The notes under the pieces are model-generated. The model made no database searches. It was not told the DNA's origin and saw only the letters and a program-made list of their open reading frames with translations. Position numbers and translations under genes: made by a program. Shown here one piece after another: positions 1 through 7,790 of a stretch of DNA of 64,000 bases; the first letter of the stretch is position 1; each line of letters opens with the position of its first letter. The DNA comes from Paenibacillus glycanilyticus NBRC 16618 (GTDB taxonomy: Bacteria; Bacillota; Bacilli; Paenibacillales; Paenibacillaceae), in contig NZ_BILY01000006.1 in the NCBI RefSeq assembly GCF_004000805.1, forward strand, positions 62,001 to 126,000, given 5' to 3'.

Positions 1-1089
1 TACGGCAAAGGCATTACCGATACGCTGAACCCTGCCTTCCTTAACGGTTCCAAAGTCGACGGCAAAAACTACGGCGTACCGGCAAACAAAGAGCTTCCGA
101 CATCCGAGGTATGGCGCTTCAACAAAAACATCCTTGACGAAAACAAGCTGAGCATTACGGACGTGCGTACCCTGGAAAGCCTCGAGCCTTTGCTCAAGAC
201 AGTTAAACAAAACAATCCGGACGTGACTCCATTGCAAGTGGACAAGACCTTCACGCCATACATTCCATATGACTATTTGATCGAGAAATTCCCGCTGGCC
301 GTGAAGCTCGACGACGCTAGCTACAAAATCGTAAACGTATTCGAAACGCCTGAAATGAAGCAAGCGCTCGAAACGATGCACAAATACTACCTGGCCGGCT
401 ACATTCCGACGGAAGCCGCGACGCTGGAATCGTCCTCGGACGTTCAGGCAACTGGCAAATGGTTTGCCGACAAGGCGACAACGCAGCCTTTCGCGGACAA
501 CGTATGGTCGACAAGCTACGGCTACCCGATCGTTTCGACTCCGATGAGCGACGCGTTGATCTACAACCAATCGGTTATGGGTTCCATGCAAGCGATCTCC
601 GCGAACTCGAAGCATAAAGAGAAAGCAATGGAATTCCTGAACCTGCTGAACACCGATCCGGTTCTTCGCAACATGGTCGACTCCGGCATCGAAGGCACGC
701 ACTACAAAGTAACCGACGGCGACTACATGGAGAACCTTCCTGAGTCCAAGAACTACGACATGCCAACATTCTCTCTTGGCAACATTATGATCACTCACCT
801 GAACCCGGGCGATCCTGCCGACAAATGGGAACAGTTCAAGAAATACAACGATGCAGGCAAACCTGCGGCACTGCTCGGCTTCAACTTCGATCCGACGAAA
901 GTGTCAAACGAGATCGCAGCCGTGCAAAACGCGAAGGAATCCTTCTGGGCTCCGCTCATGACGGGTACTGTCGATCCGGAAAAATACTTGCCGCAAGCGA
1001 TCAAGAAGCTGAACGACGCGGGTCTTGGCAAAATCATGGCCGAAGCGCAAACGCAGCTCGACGCTTGGAAAGCTTCGCAAGGCAAGTAA
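1..1089 (+). CDS. ABC transporter solute-binding protein, DUF3502 type (5' end cut off)
   Basis: The frame is open from base 1, so the N-terminus and any lipoprotein signal lie outside the window; 362 codons plus a stop are visible. The product looks like the C-terminal two thirds of a large extracellular oligosaccharide-binding lipoprotein of the LipO class. The last ~130 residues resemble the DUF3502 domain, with the segment FWAPLMTGTVDPEKYLP and a closing amphipathic helix ending in KASQGK. It should deliver a sugar or oligosaccharide to the two permeases that follow. A strong hairpin separates it from them, which would allow more binding protein than permease. The mannosidases downstream suggest a manno-oligosaccharide ligand; that is inference. 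Confidence 0.88.
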   Translation, partial: YGKGITDTLNPAFLNGSKVDGKNYGVPANKELPTSEVWRFNKNILDENKLSITDVRTLESLEPLLKTVKQNNPDVTPLQVDKTFTPYIPYDYLIEKFPLAVKLDDASYKIVNVFETPEMKQALETMHKYYLAGYIPTEAATLESSSDVQATGKWFADKATTQPFADNVWSTSYGYPIVSTPMSDALIYNQSVMGSMQAISANSKHKEKAMEFLNLLNTDPVLRNMVDSGIEGTHYKVTDGDYMENLPESKNYDMPTFSLGNIMITHLNPGDPADKWEQFKKYNDAGKPAALLGFNFDPTKVSNEIAAVQNAKESFWAPLMTGTVDPEKYLPQAIKKLNDAGLGKIMAEAQTQLDAWKASQGK

Positions 1090-1106
1090 AACATTTATAG
1101 CACCGA

Positions 1107-1136
1107 AGGGCGAATGTTCGGCATTCGCCCTTTTTT
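1107..1136 (+). terminator. Rho-independent terminator or attenuator after binding protein
   Basis: A perfect 10-bp stem (1107-1116 with 1122-1131) has a 5-nt loop and is followed by a T run. It lies 17 nt after the stop codon and before the permeases of the same system, so it may act as a partial terminator. Confidence 0.85.
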
Positions 1137-1298
1137 CAAAAAAGAGAGAGACGAAACGGGATACCGTACGTTGTTTCTCGTTCTAAGGGATGAAACTTGC
1201 GCCGCTGCCAATGGACGGCATCAGCCGTTTCATCTTGGAACGAATGGCCGCAGGCCCTTGGCGCTGCAAACCGACTTCGCTTAGAAAGGGTGAACCCC

Positions 1299-2234
1299 AT
1301 GAAGGCCTTTGGGCGTTTCTTCAAAGACATCAATCGCAATAAAGCCCTGCTCCTGATGGTGCTTCCGGCTACCGTCTGGTTTCTTTTCTTCTCGTACCTG
1401 CCAATGCTGGGCACCGTGATTTCCTTCAAGGAATACCGCGTGCACGGCGGATTTCTCTCCAGCATCATCCACAGCCGCTGGGTCGGCTTCGATAATTTCA
1501 AGTTCCTGTTCAGCACAAACGACGCGTACGTCATCACCCGCAATACTTTGCTGTACAACATCGTGTTCATCATTATTGGTCTAGTTCTGGCAGTGGCCTT
1601 GGCCATCGTCCTTTCCGAAATCGCAAACAAGCGGCTGGCGAAATGGTACCAGACGGGAATGTTCCTGCCTTACTTCCTGTCCTGGGTCATCGTCGGTTAT
1701 TTCGCATATAGCTTCCTCAGCTTCGACCGCGGCGTGATGAACAAGATCGTCTCGGCGTTCGGCATGGATCCTCAGCAATGGTATTCCGAGCCGAAGTATT
1801 GGCCGTTCATCATCGTCATTGTGTTCCTATGGAAATCGCTCGGCTATAACAGCGTGGTCTATCTGGCCGCAATCATGGGCATCGACAAATCGCTGTACGA
1901 GGCGGCGATGATCGACGGCGCGAACAAATGGCAGCAGATCCGCAATGTCACGCTGCCGATGCTGGCGCCTCTCATGACCATTTTGACCTTGCTGGCCATC
2001 GGCCGCATTTTCTACGCGGATTTCGGCTTGTTCTACCAAGTTACCCGCGATTCCGGCACGCTCTACAACGTCACGAACGTTATCGATACTTACGTGTACC
2101 GCGGCCTGAAAACGACCGGGGAGATCGGCATGAGCACAGCGGCCGGCCTGTACCAATCGTTCGTAGGCTTCGTGCTCGTCATCACGTCCAACTGGATCGT
2201 CCGTCGCTTCAATAAGGACAACGCGTTATTTTAG
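1299..2234 (+). CDS. Sugar ABC transporter permease, LplB type
   Basis: A 311-residue integral membrane permease of the binding-protein-dependent type (COG4209, LplB-like). Hydrophobic segments begin near residue 20, and the cytoplasmic EAA-type loop reads YEAAMIDGANKWQQI. The open frame extends upstream to a TTG at 1197, but the ATG at 1299 is preferred: GAAAGGG lies 8 nt before it, and MKAFGRFFKDINRNKALLLM is a normal start for this family. The next gene follows after 18 nt. No ATPase gene is present, so a shared MsmX-type ATPase elsewhere is likely. Confidence 0.93.
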   Translation: MKAFGRFFKDINRNKALLLMVLPATVWFLFFSYLPMLGTVISFKEYRVHGGFLSSIIHSRWVGFDNFKFLFSTNDAYVITRNTLLYNIVFIIIGLVLAVALAIVLSEIANKRLAKWYQTGMFLPYFLSWVIVGYFAYSFLSFDRGVMNKIVSAFGMDPQQWYSEPKYWPFIIVIVFLWKSLGYNSVVYLAAIMGIDKSLYEAAMIDGANKWQQIRNVTLPMLAPLMTILTLLAIGRIFYADFGLFYQVTRDSGTLYNVTNVIDTYVYRGLKTTGEIGMSTAAGLYQSFVGFVLVITSNWIVRRFNKDNALF

Positions 2235-2252
2235 GAAGAAAGGAGCATCATC

Positions 2253-3167
2253 ATGGCATCCCTTAGGAAAACCAAGGACTTTCACCGGCTGACGCCGGCC
2301 TGGAACGTCATCTTCAACCTCATTGCCGGGCTGTTCGCGCTGGCTTGCGTGTTTCCGTTTCTGCTCGTCATGGTCATCTCGTTCACGGACGAGAAGACGC
2401 TTGCGCTGGACGGGTATTCGTTATTTCCGAAAAAATGGAGCACCGACGCCTACAGCTACCTGTTCAAAGCGGGCGACCAACTATTGCGCTCCTACGGCGT
2501 GACGATTCTCGTTACGGTCGTCGGCACGGTAATCAGCTTGATCTTTATCTCGCTCTTTGCGTACGCGATCTCCCGCAAAGGGTTCAAATACCGTAAATTT
2601 TTCTCGTTCCTCGCCTTCTTCACGATGCTGTTCAACGGCGGACTCGTGCCGACCTACATCGTGACGACGAAGCTGCTCGGCCTCGGGAATTCCCTGTGGG
2701 CGCTTATTCTGCCGCTCGCGGTCAACGCTTTCTACATCATGATCATGCGCACGTTCTTCTCGACCATGATCCCGGACGCCATCATCGAATCCGGCAAAAT
2801 CGACGGCGCGGGCGAGTTCGGCATTTTCTTCCGGCTTATCGTTCCGCTCGCGCTGCCGGGCCTCGCGACAATCGCGCTGTTCAACGTGCTTGGCTACTGG
2901 AACGACTGGTTCAACGCCTTGCTCTATATCGAGAATCCCGACCTGGTGCCGCTGCAATCGATGCTGATGCGGATCGAGAACAGCATGCAGTTCATTCTCG
3001 CCAACAGCAACAACGCTTCCTTAGGGACGTCCGTGCTGCAATCGATGCCGCAGGATACGTCGCGGATGGCGATGGTCGTCCTGGCTACCGGGCCGATCGT
3101 GCTCGCGTATCCGTTCTTCCAGCGCTATTTCGTGCAAGGCCTGACGGTTGGCGCCGTGAAGGAGTAA
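2253..3167 (+). CDS. Sugar ABC transporter permease, YtcP/LplC type
   Basis: A 304-residue permease (COG0395) and the second membrane subunit of the importer begun at 1299. It has about six hydrophobic segments. The EAA-type loop is recognisable around the motif SGKIDGAGEFGIFFRLIVP, followed by the usual LALPGLATIALF helix. AGAAAGGAG lies 8 nt before the ATG. It shares an operon with 1299-2234 and is followed by a terminator-like hairpin. The substrate is inferred only from the neighbouring mannosidases. Confidence 0.93.
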   Translation: MASLRKTKDFHRLTPAWNVIFNLIAGLFALACVFPFLLVMVISFTDEKTLALDGYSLFPKKWSTDAYSYLFKAGDQLLRSYGVTILVTVVGTVISLIFISLFAYAISRKGFKYRKFFSFLAFFTMLFNGGLVPTYIVTTKLLGLGNSLWALILPLAVNAFYIMIMRTFFSTMIPDAIIESGKIDGAGEFGIFFRLIVPLALPGLATIALFNVLGYWNDWFNALLYIENPDLVPLQSMLMRIENSMQFILANSNNASLGTSVLQSMPQDTSRMAMVVLATGPIVLAYPFFQRYFVQGLTVGAVKE

Positions 3168-3233
3168 TGCGCTTAAGCATCGAAGGTTAACGAAGCGAAA
3201 AATCAACAGCATTACGAACATTTCACACCGCAA

Positions 3234-3272
3234 GCGGCCCGCGGCGCGGACAACCGCCGACGGGCCGTTTTT
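3234..3272 (+). terminator. Hairpin with T run after permease pair
   Basis: The outer stem CGGCCCG/CGGGCCG (3235-3241 with 3261-3267) and inner stem CGGCG/CGCCG (3242-3246 with 3255-3259) are followed by T5. It lies before the glycosidase genes and could either end or attenuate the transporter transcript. Confidence 0.7.
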
Positions 3273-3330
3273 GCTGTGACGCATAAGCAATAAACAACGC
3301 GATAAAGTAACGATAAAGGGGAAAACAACC

Positions 3331-4656
3331 ATGGAACAATTTAGATTGCCCAAAATCGATATGCCTGACCTGCCGCTGCCGCAATCCGTGCAAGCGGTGC
3401 TGGCGGAGGCGGAGACGCGCCTTGCGCACCGGCCCAAGCTGCTTCAGCTGTTCAAGAACTGTTTCCCGAATACGCTGGAAACAACGACGAAGCTGCTGGA
3501 CGACGGCACAACGTTTGTCATTACGGGAGATATCCCCGCGATGTGGCTGCGCGATTCCGTGGAGCAGGTTATGCACTATGTTCCGTTTGCCAAGGACGAC
3601 GCCGACCTCCAGCGGATTATCGGCGGCTTGATCAAGCTGCACATGCGTAACATTGTCATCGACCCGTACGCGAACGCGTTCAACGAAATGGCGAACGACT
3701 GGCACTGGAATACCGACGACAAGACGGACATGTCCCCTTGGGTATGGGAGCGCAAGTTCGAGCTCGATTCCATCTGCTTCTCGATGCGCCTTGCGTTCGC
3801 GTACTGGAAGGAAACCGGCCGCGCCGACATCTTTGACGCGGACTTCAAGGTTGCGATGCGCGCCGCGGTCGACCTATGGAAGCGGGAGCAGCACCATTTC
3901 GAGCGTTCGCCGTACCGCTTCGAGCGCGACAACGGCATCATGACCGACTCGCTTATGAACGATGGCATCGGCATGCCGGTCAACTACACGGGCATGATCT
4001 GGTCCGGCTTCCGCCCAAGCGATGACGCCTGCGATTTCCATTACAACATCCCGGACAACATGTTCGCGGTTGTCACGCTCCGCCAGATGCGCGAAATTGC
4101 CGAATTCGTCTTCCGCGACCTGTCGTTCGAGAAGGAAATGGCGAAGCTGGAGCGCGAGATCAACCACGGTATTCAGCTGTACGGTATCTACCGGCATCCG
4201 GAGTTCGGGCCGATCTATGCGTACGAAACGGACGGCTTCGGCAACTACTGCCTGATGGACGACGCGGGCACGCCGGGCTTGATCTCGATTCCGTACCTCG
4301 GCTACGTGGACGGAGACGATCCGATCTACCGGAATACGCGCCGTTTCGCGCTGAGCAAGGAAAACCCGTTCTATTACGAAGGCACGGCCGCGAAAGGCAT
4401 CGGCAGCCCTCATACGCCTCCGGGTTATATCTGGCATATGGCCTTGTCCATGCAAGGTCTCACGGCCAAGACGGACGAGGAAATGCTCGACATGATCGCC
4501 GTTTTGGAAGCGACGGACGCCGACACCGGCTTCATGCATGAAGGCTTCCATTCGGACGATCCCTCCGTATTCACGCGCAAATGGTTCGCTTGGTCCAACA
4601 GCTTGTTCTCACAGCTTGTCTATAAAGCGATGAAAGCGGGACTCCTCGATGCTTAA
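3331..4656 (+). CDS. Glycoside hydrolase family 125 (exo-alpha-1,6-mannosidase)
   Basis: A 441-residue protein of the GH125 family (formerly DUF1237), with an (alpha/alpha)6-barrel fold. Members remove non-reducing terminal alpha-1,6-linked mannose. The N-terminal third carries family-typical stretches ITGDIPAMWLRDS and WERKFELDS, and the C-terminal part has GSPHTPPGYIWH and FMHEGFHSDDP. No signal peptide is present, so it acts in the cytoplasm on imported oligosaccharides. AAAGGGG lies 9 nt before the ATG. Its last 8 nt overlap the next gene (ATG at 4649), indicating translational coupling. Confidence 0.93.
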   Translation: MEQFRLPKIDMPDLPLPQSVQAVLAEAETRLAHRPKLLQLFKNCFPNTLETTTKLLDDGTTFVITGDIPAMWLRDSVEQVMHYVPFAKDDADLQRIIGGLIKLHMRNIVIDPYANAFNEMANDWHWNTDDKTDMSPWVWERKFELDSICFSMRLAFAYWKETGRADIFDADFKVAMRAAVDLWKREQHHFERSPYRFERDNGIMTDSLMNDGIGMPVNYTGMIWSGFRPSDDACDFHYNIPDNMFAVVTLRQMREIAEFVFRDLSFEKEMAKLEREINHGIQLYGIYRHPEFGPIYAYETDGFGNYCLMDDAGTPGLISIPYLGYVDGDDPIYRNTRRFALSKENPFYYEGTAAKGIGSPHTPPGYIWHMALSMQGLTAKTDEEMLDMIAVLEATDADTGFMHEGFHSDDPSVFTRKWFAWSNSLFSQLVYKAMKAGLLDA

Positions 4657-7600
4657 TTCGACGATTATTTTCTATGATGGCGCCTTTCCGGGCGCCTCTG
4701 CCATTGACGGAGCTGAACTGGAACAGCTGCGGGGCGTCAGCGAGGTATACGGCGCCGATGCGCTGGCGGCAAGGCTGGAAGGGGCGGAAGGCGGCGTATT
4801 CGTGTCGCTGCACGCGCCTTATTTCCCGGTTGATGCATGGGAAGCGCTGCTCGGGTTCTTGAAACGCGGCGGCGGATTGATCAGCTTGGGCGGCGCGCCT
4901 TTCCGCGTGCCGGTCCGCAAGGAAGCCGGCGAGTGGCTTGCGGAGCCGGAGCAAACCGCGTACCACCGGCAGCTGCGCATTCACGAGATGCTGCCTGTGA
5001 AGGCGGAACCCGTCCTGAAGCTGGCCGCTATCGAAGAGATCCCTCTATTCAAGGGCAGAGAGGCGCTGCTTGACGCCAAGGATACGTGGAACCTCGTGCC
5101 GCATGTGACCAAATCGAGCGACCTGCCGCTGCAAATGGGTTCGGCGGGTCCGATGGACGCGCATATTTACCCCGTGCTGAAAGGCATCTCCGCCGAAGGG
5201 CGGGAAGTTGCCGCACCGGCCGTGCTGTGGGAGAACACGAAAGGCGATTTCGCCGGCGGACGCTGGCTGTTCGTCAACCTGCCGCTTGGCGCGGATTTCT
5301 TCGCGCGCGGCGGAGCCGAGGCGCTTGAGGCGTGGGCGGCGTTTTGCGCGGCCGGCGTAACCGAGCTGTGGCTGAAGCCGGGTTATGCTTCCTACGAGCT
5401 GCATGAGCGGCCGTTGCTGACGCTCCAGGCGCAGAAGCTGGGCCGCGGACCGGCAGGCAAGACGAAATGGACGTTCGACATTAAAGTCAGCCGCGCGGAA
5501 GGATCAGGCGACGTGTCCACCTACCGCCACGAGGCGGAAATCGGCGCCGAGCTGGAGCTGAAGCGCATACCGCTGCTTGGCGACATCCAAGCGGGTTATT
5601 ATCTTGTGGATTGCGTCGCCAAGTCCTCGGATGGCGAGACGCGCCTGCTTCGCCAAGGCTTCTGGGGCATGGACGCCGATTTGCTGAGCACCGGCGGGCT
5701 GCTCGCGCGCGGCCGGGATTATTTCGAGAAGGACGGACGGCCGATGCCTGTCGTCGGCATGACGTACATGACCTCCGACGTTGCGCGCAAGTTCTTGTTC
5801 CTGCCGAACGTATCGGTATGGGATCGCGACATGGCGCAAATGCGCAAAGCGGGCATTAACTGGATCCGCACGGGCATCTGGACGGCGTACCGCAATATCA
5901 TGCAGGTGGACGGGCATGCTTCCGAAGAAGTGCTGCGTTCGATCGACGCGTTCTTCATGACCGCGAAGCGGCACGGCCTGCAGGTAACGTTTACGTTCTT
6001 CTCCTTTACGCCGGAGACGTGGGAAGGCACGAACCCGTACCTCGATCCGCGCAGCGTGGAGGCGCAGAAGCGGTTCATCCGCTCCATCGTCAGCCGTCAC
6101 CGCGAGACGACAAACGTCGACTGGGACCTGATCAACGAACCGTCGATGTTCGATCCGCCGCGCATCTTCTCCGACGGTCCGCGCTCGAGCCGAGACCGGT
6201 TCGAAAAGTCGGCTTACGCGGAATGGCTGGCGGAGCGCCACGGTTCAATCGCGAAGCTGCGTGAGCACTGGGGCATGACCCCGGGCGAGCTGCCGGATTT
6301 CGCATCCGCTGTTATACCGGAGCCGGAGGACATCAACTTCGACGTGCAGGACATGCATCAAGGCAAACGAGGTACGCGCTGGCTGGATTACGCGCTGTTC
6401 TCCATGGATATGCATAACCGCTGGGCGAAACAGCTCGTCGATGCGATCAAGGAAAGCAATCCTTCGCAGCTCGTGACGGTTGGCCAAGACGAAGCGCTTG
6501 GCGCGCAGCGGCCTTCGCCGTTCTTCTACGGAGAAGCAGTGGATTACACGACCGTGCATTCCTGGTGGCTGAACGACCATTTGCTGTGGGACGGAATCTT
6601 CGCGAAGACGGCCGACAAGCCAAACGTCGTTCAGGAGACGGGAATCATGTACGTGGAAACGCCGGCCGGATTCGCGAAGCGGTCCGAGGAAGAGCTGCGG
6701 GCGATGCTGGAGCGCAAGTACGCGTATGCCTTCGCGGCAGGAGGAGCCGGAGCCGTGCAGTGGATCTGGAACACCAACTTCTATATGGATAACGCGAACG
6801 AATCTCATATCGGCGCTCTTCGGGCCGACGGAACCGAGAAGCCGGAGGCGGACGTTTCCTACCGGTTCGGCAGCTTCATGGACCGGATCCGCGATCTGTT
6901 CCGGGACCGCGAGCTGGAGGATGTCGCAGCCGTATTCCCGTACTCCAATGACTTCTCCAACCGCAAGCTGGCATTCGACGCGACGACACGCCTGACGCGC
7001 GTGCTCGGCTACGAGCTGAAGACGCCGTTCCGCGGCGTCTCGGAGTACCATCTGGATGCGCTGGAAACGGCGCCGGCCAAGCTGATCATCGTCCCATCCG
7101 CGCATAACTTCGCCGATGAAGCGTTCGCGCGGCTGCTGGACATTGTGGACAGGACGGCTGCCACTCTCTTGTTCACGGGTCCGCTTGGGCTCGACGCCTA
7201 CTGGCGGGAAGCGGATCGGCTCTCGGATACGTTCGGCCAGCGGAAGCCGGCTAACGTCGTTCGGGAAGAACGGCTCGCGATCGGAGACAAGGCGTATCCG
7301 GTATCGTACGGTCATCGGAGAATCGCCGAAGTGTTCAAGGAAGCCGGTTACGGCGCAGAAGCGGGAGCGGATCAGGTCATGGAAGCAGCTTACGGACAAG
7401 GACGCCTGATCTGGTGTCCGCTGCCGGTGGAGCTGAACGAACGCGCCGAGCCGGTCGCGGCGCTTTATGCGCACGCGCTGGAGGCATCCGGTGCTCGCCG
7501 CGAATTGGAGTGGCTGAAGGGCGGCGACCTGGCCGGCGTGTACGGGCGGAGTCTTCGCTTCAAGGACGGCGAGCTCTTCGTATTCGTATCCGAATACGCG

Positions 7601-7762
7601 CATGACGCGAAGATCGAAGTGAAGTCCGCCGCGACGGGAACAACGTATTCGTTCATGCTGGAACGGGAGCGCGCGGTACTGTTTGCCGTCGACCGGACCG
7701 GCCAAGTGACGGAGGTTTATCGCCCGGATGAAGTGGAAGTGCTGGCGCTGCCGGCCGAATAA
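4649..7762 (+). CDS. Large clan GH-A glycoside hydrolase (beta-mannosidase/beta-glycosidase-like)
   Basis: A 1037-residue cytoplasmic protein without a signal peptide. Residues ~1-230 look like a non-catalytic alpha/beta domain, followed by a beta-rich section. A TIM-barrel of the GH5/GH42 type spans roughly 360-720. The motif DLINEPS supplies the probable acid/base Glu497, and VVQETGIM supplies the probable nucleophile Glu663. The C-terminal part (from ~740) has a second alpha/beta domain resembling the trimerisation/GATase-like domain of GH42 enzymes. The start overlaps the GH125 stop by 8 nt. The exact family and substrate cannot be fixed by eye; a beta-mannoside or a mannose-containing glycan core would fit the neighbours. 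Confidence 0.8.
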   Translation: MLNSTIIFYDGAFPGASAIDGAELEQLRGVSEVYGADALAARLEGAEGGVFVSLHAPYFPVDAWEALLGFLKRGGGLISLGGAPFRVPVRKEAGEWLAEPEQTAYHRQLRIHEMLPVKAEPVLKLAAIEEIPLFKGREALLDAKDTWNLVPHVTKSSDLPLQMGSAGPMDAHIYPVLKGISAEGREVAAPAVLWENTKGDFAGGRWLFVNLPLGADFFARGGAEALEAWAAFCAAGVTELWLKPGYASYELHERPLLTLQAQKLGRGPAGKTKWTFDIKVSRAEGSGDVSTYRHEAEIGAELELKRIPLLGDIQAGYYLVDCVAKSSDGETRLLRQGFWGMDADLLSTGGLLARGRDYFEKDGRPMPVVGMTYMTSDVARKFLFLPNVSVWDRDMAQMRKAGINWIRTGIWTAYRNIMQVDGHASEEVLRSIDAFFMTAKRHGLQVTFTFFSFTPETWEGTNPYLDPRSVEAQKRFIRSIVSRHRETTNVDWDLINEPSMFDPPRIFSDGPRSSRDRFEKSAYAEWLAERHGSIAKLREHWGMTPGELPDFASAVIPEPEDINFDVQDMHQGKRGTRWLDYALFSMDMHNRWAKQLVDAIKESNPSQLVTVGQDEALGAQRPSPFFYGEAVDYTTVHSWWLNDHLLWDGIFAKTADKPNVVQETGIMYVETPAGFAKRSEEELRAMLERKYAYAFAAGGAGAVQWIWNTNFYMDNANESHIGALRADGTEKPEADVSYRFGSFMDRIRDLFRDRELEDVAAVFPYSNDFSNRKLAFDATTRLTRVLGYELKTPFRGVSEYHLDALETAPAKLIIVPSAHNFADEAFARLLDIVDRTAATLLFTGPLGLDAYWREADRLSDTFGQRKPANVVREERLAIGDKAYPVSYGHRRIAEVFKEAGYGAEAGADQVMEAAYGQGRLIWCPLPVELNERAEPVAALYAHALEASGARRELEWLKGGDLAGVYGRSLRFKDGELFVFVSEYAHDAKIEVKSAATGTTYSFMLERERAVLFAVDRTGQVTEVYRPDEVEVLALPAE

Positions 7763-7790
7763 GGCTTGAAATCGAAAGGAGACGATCGCC

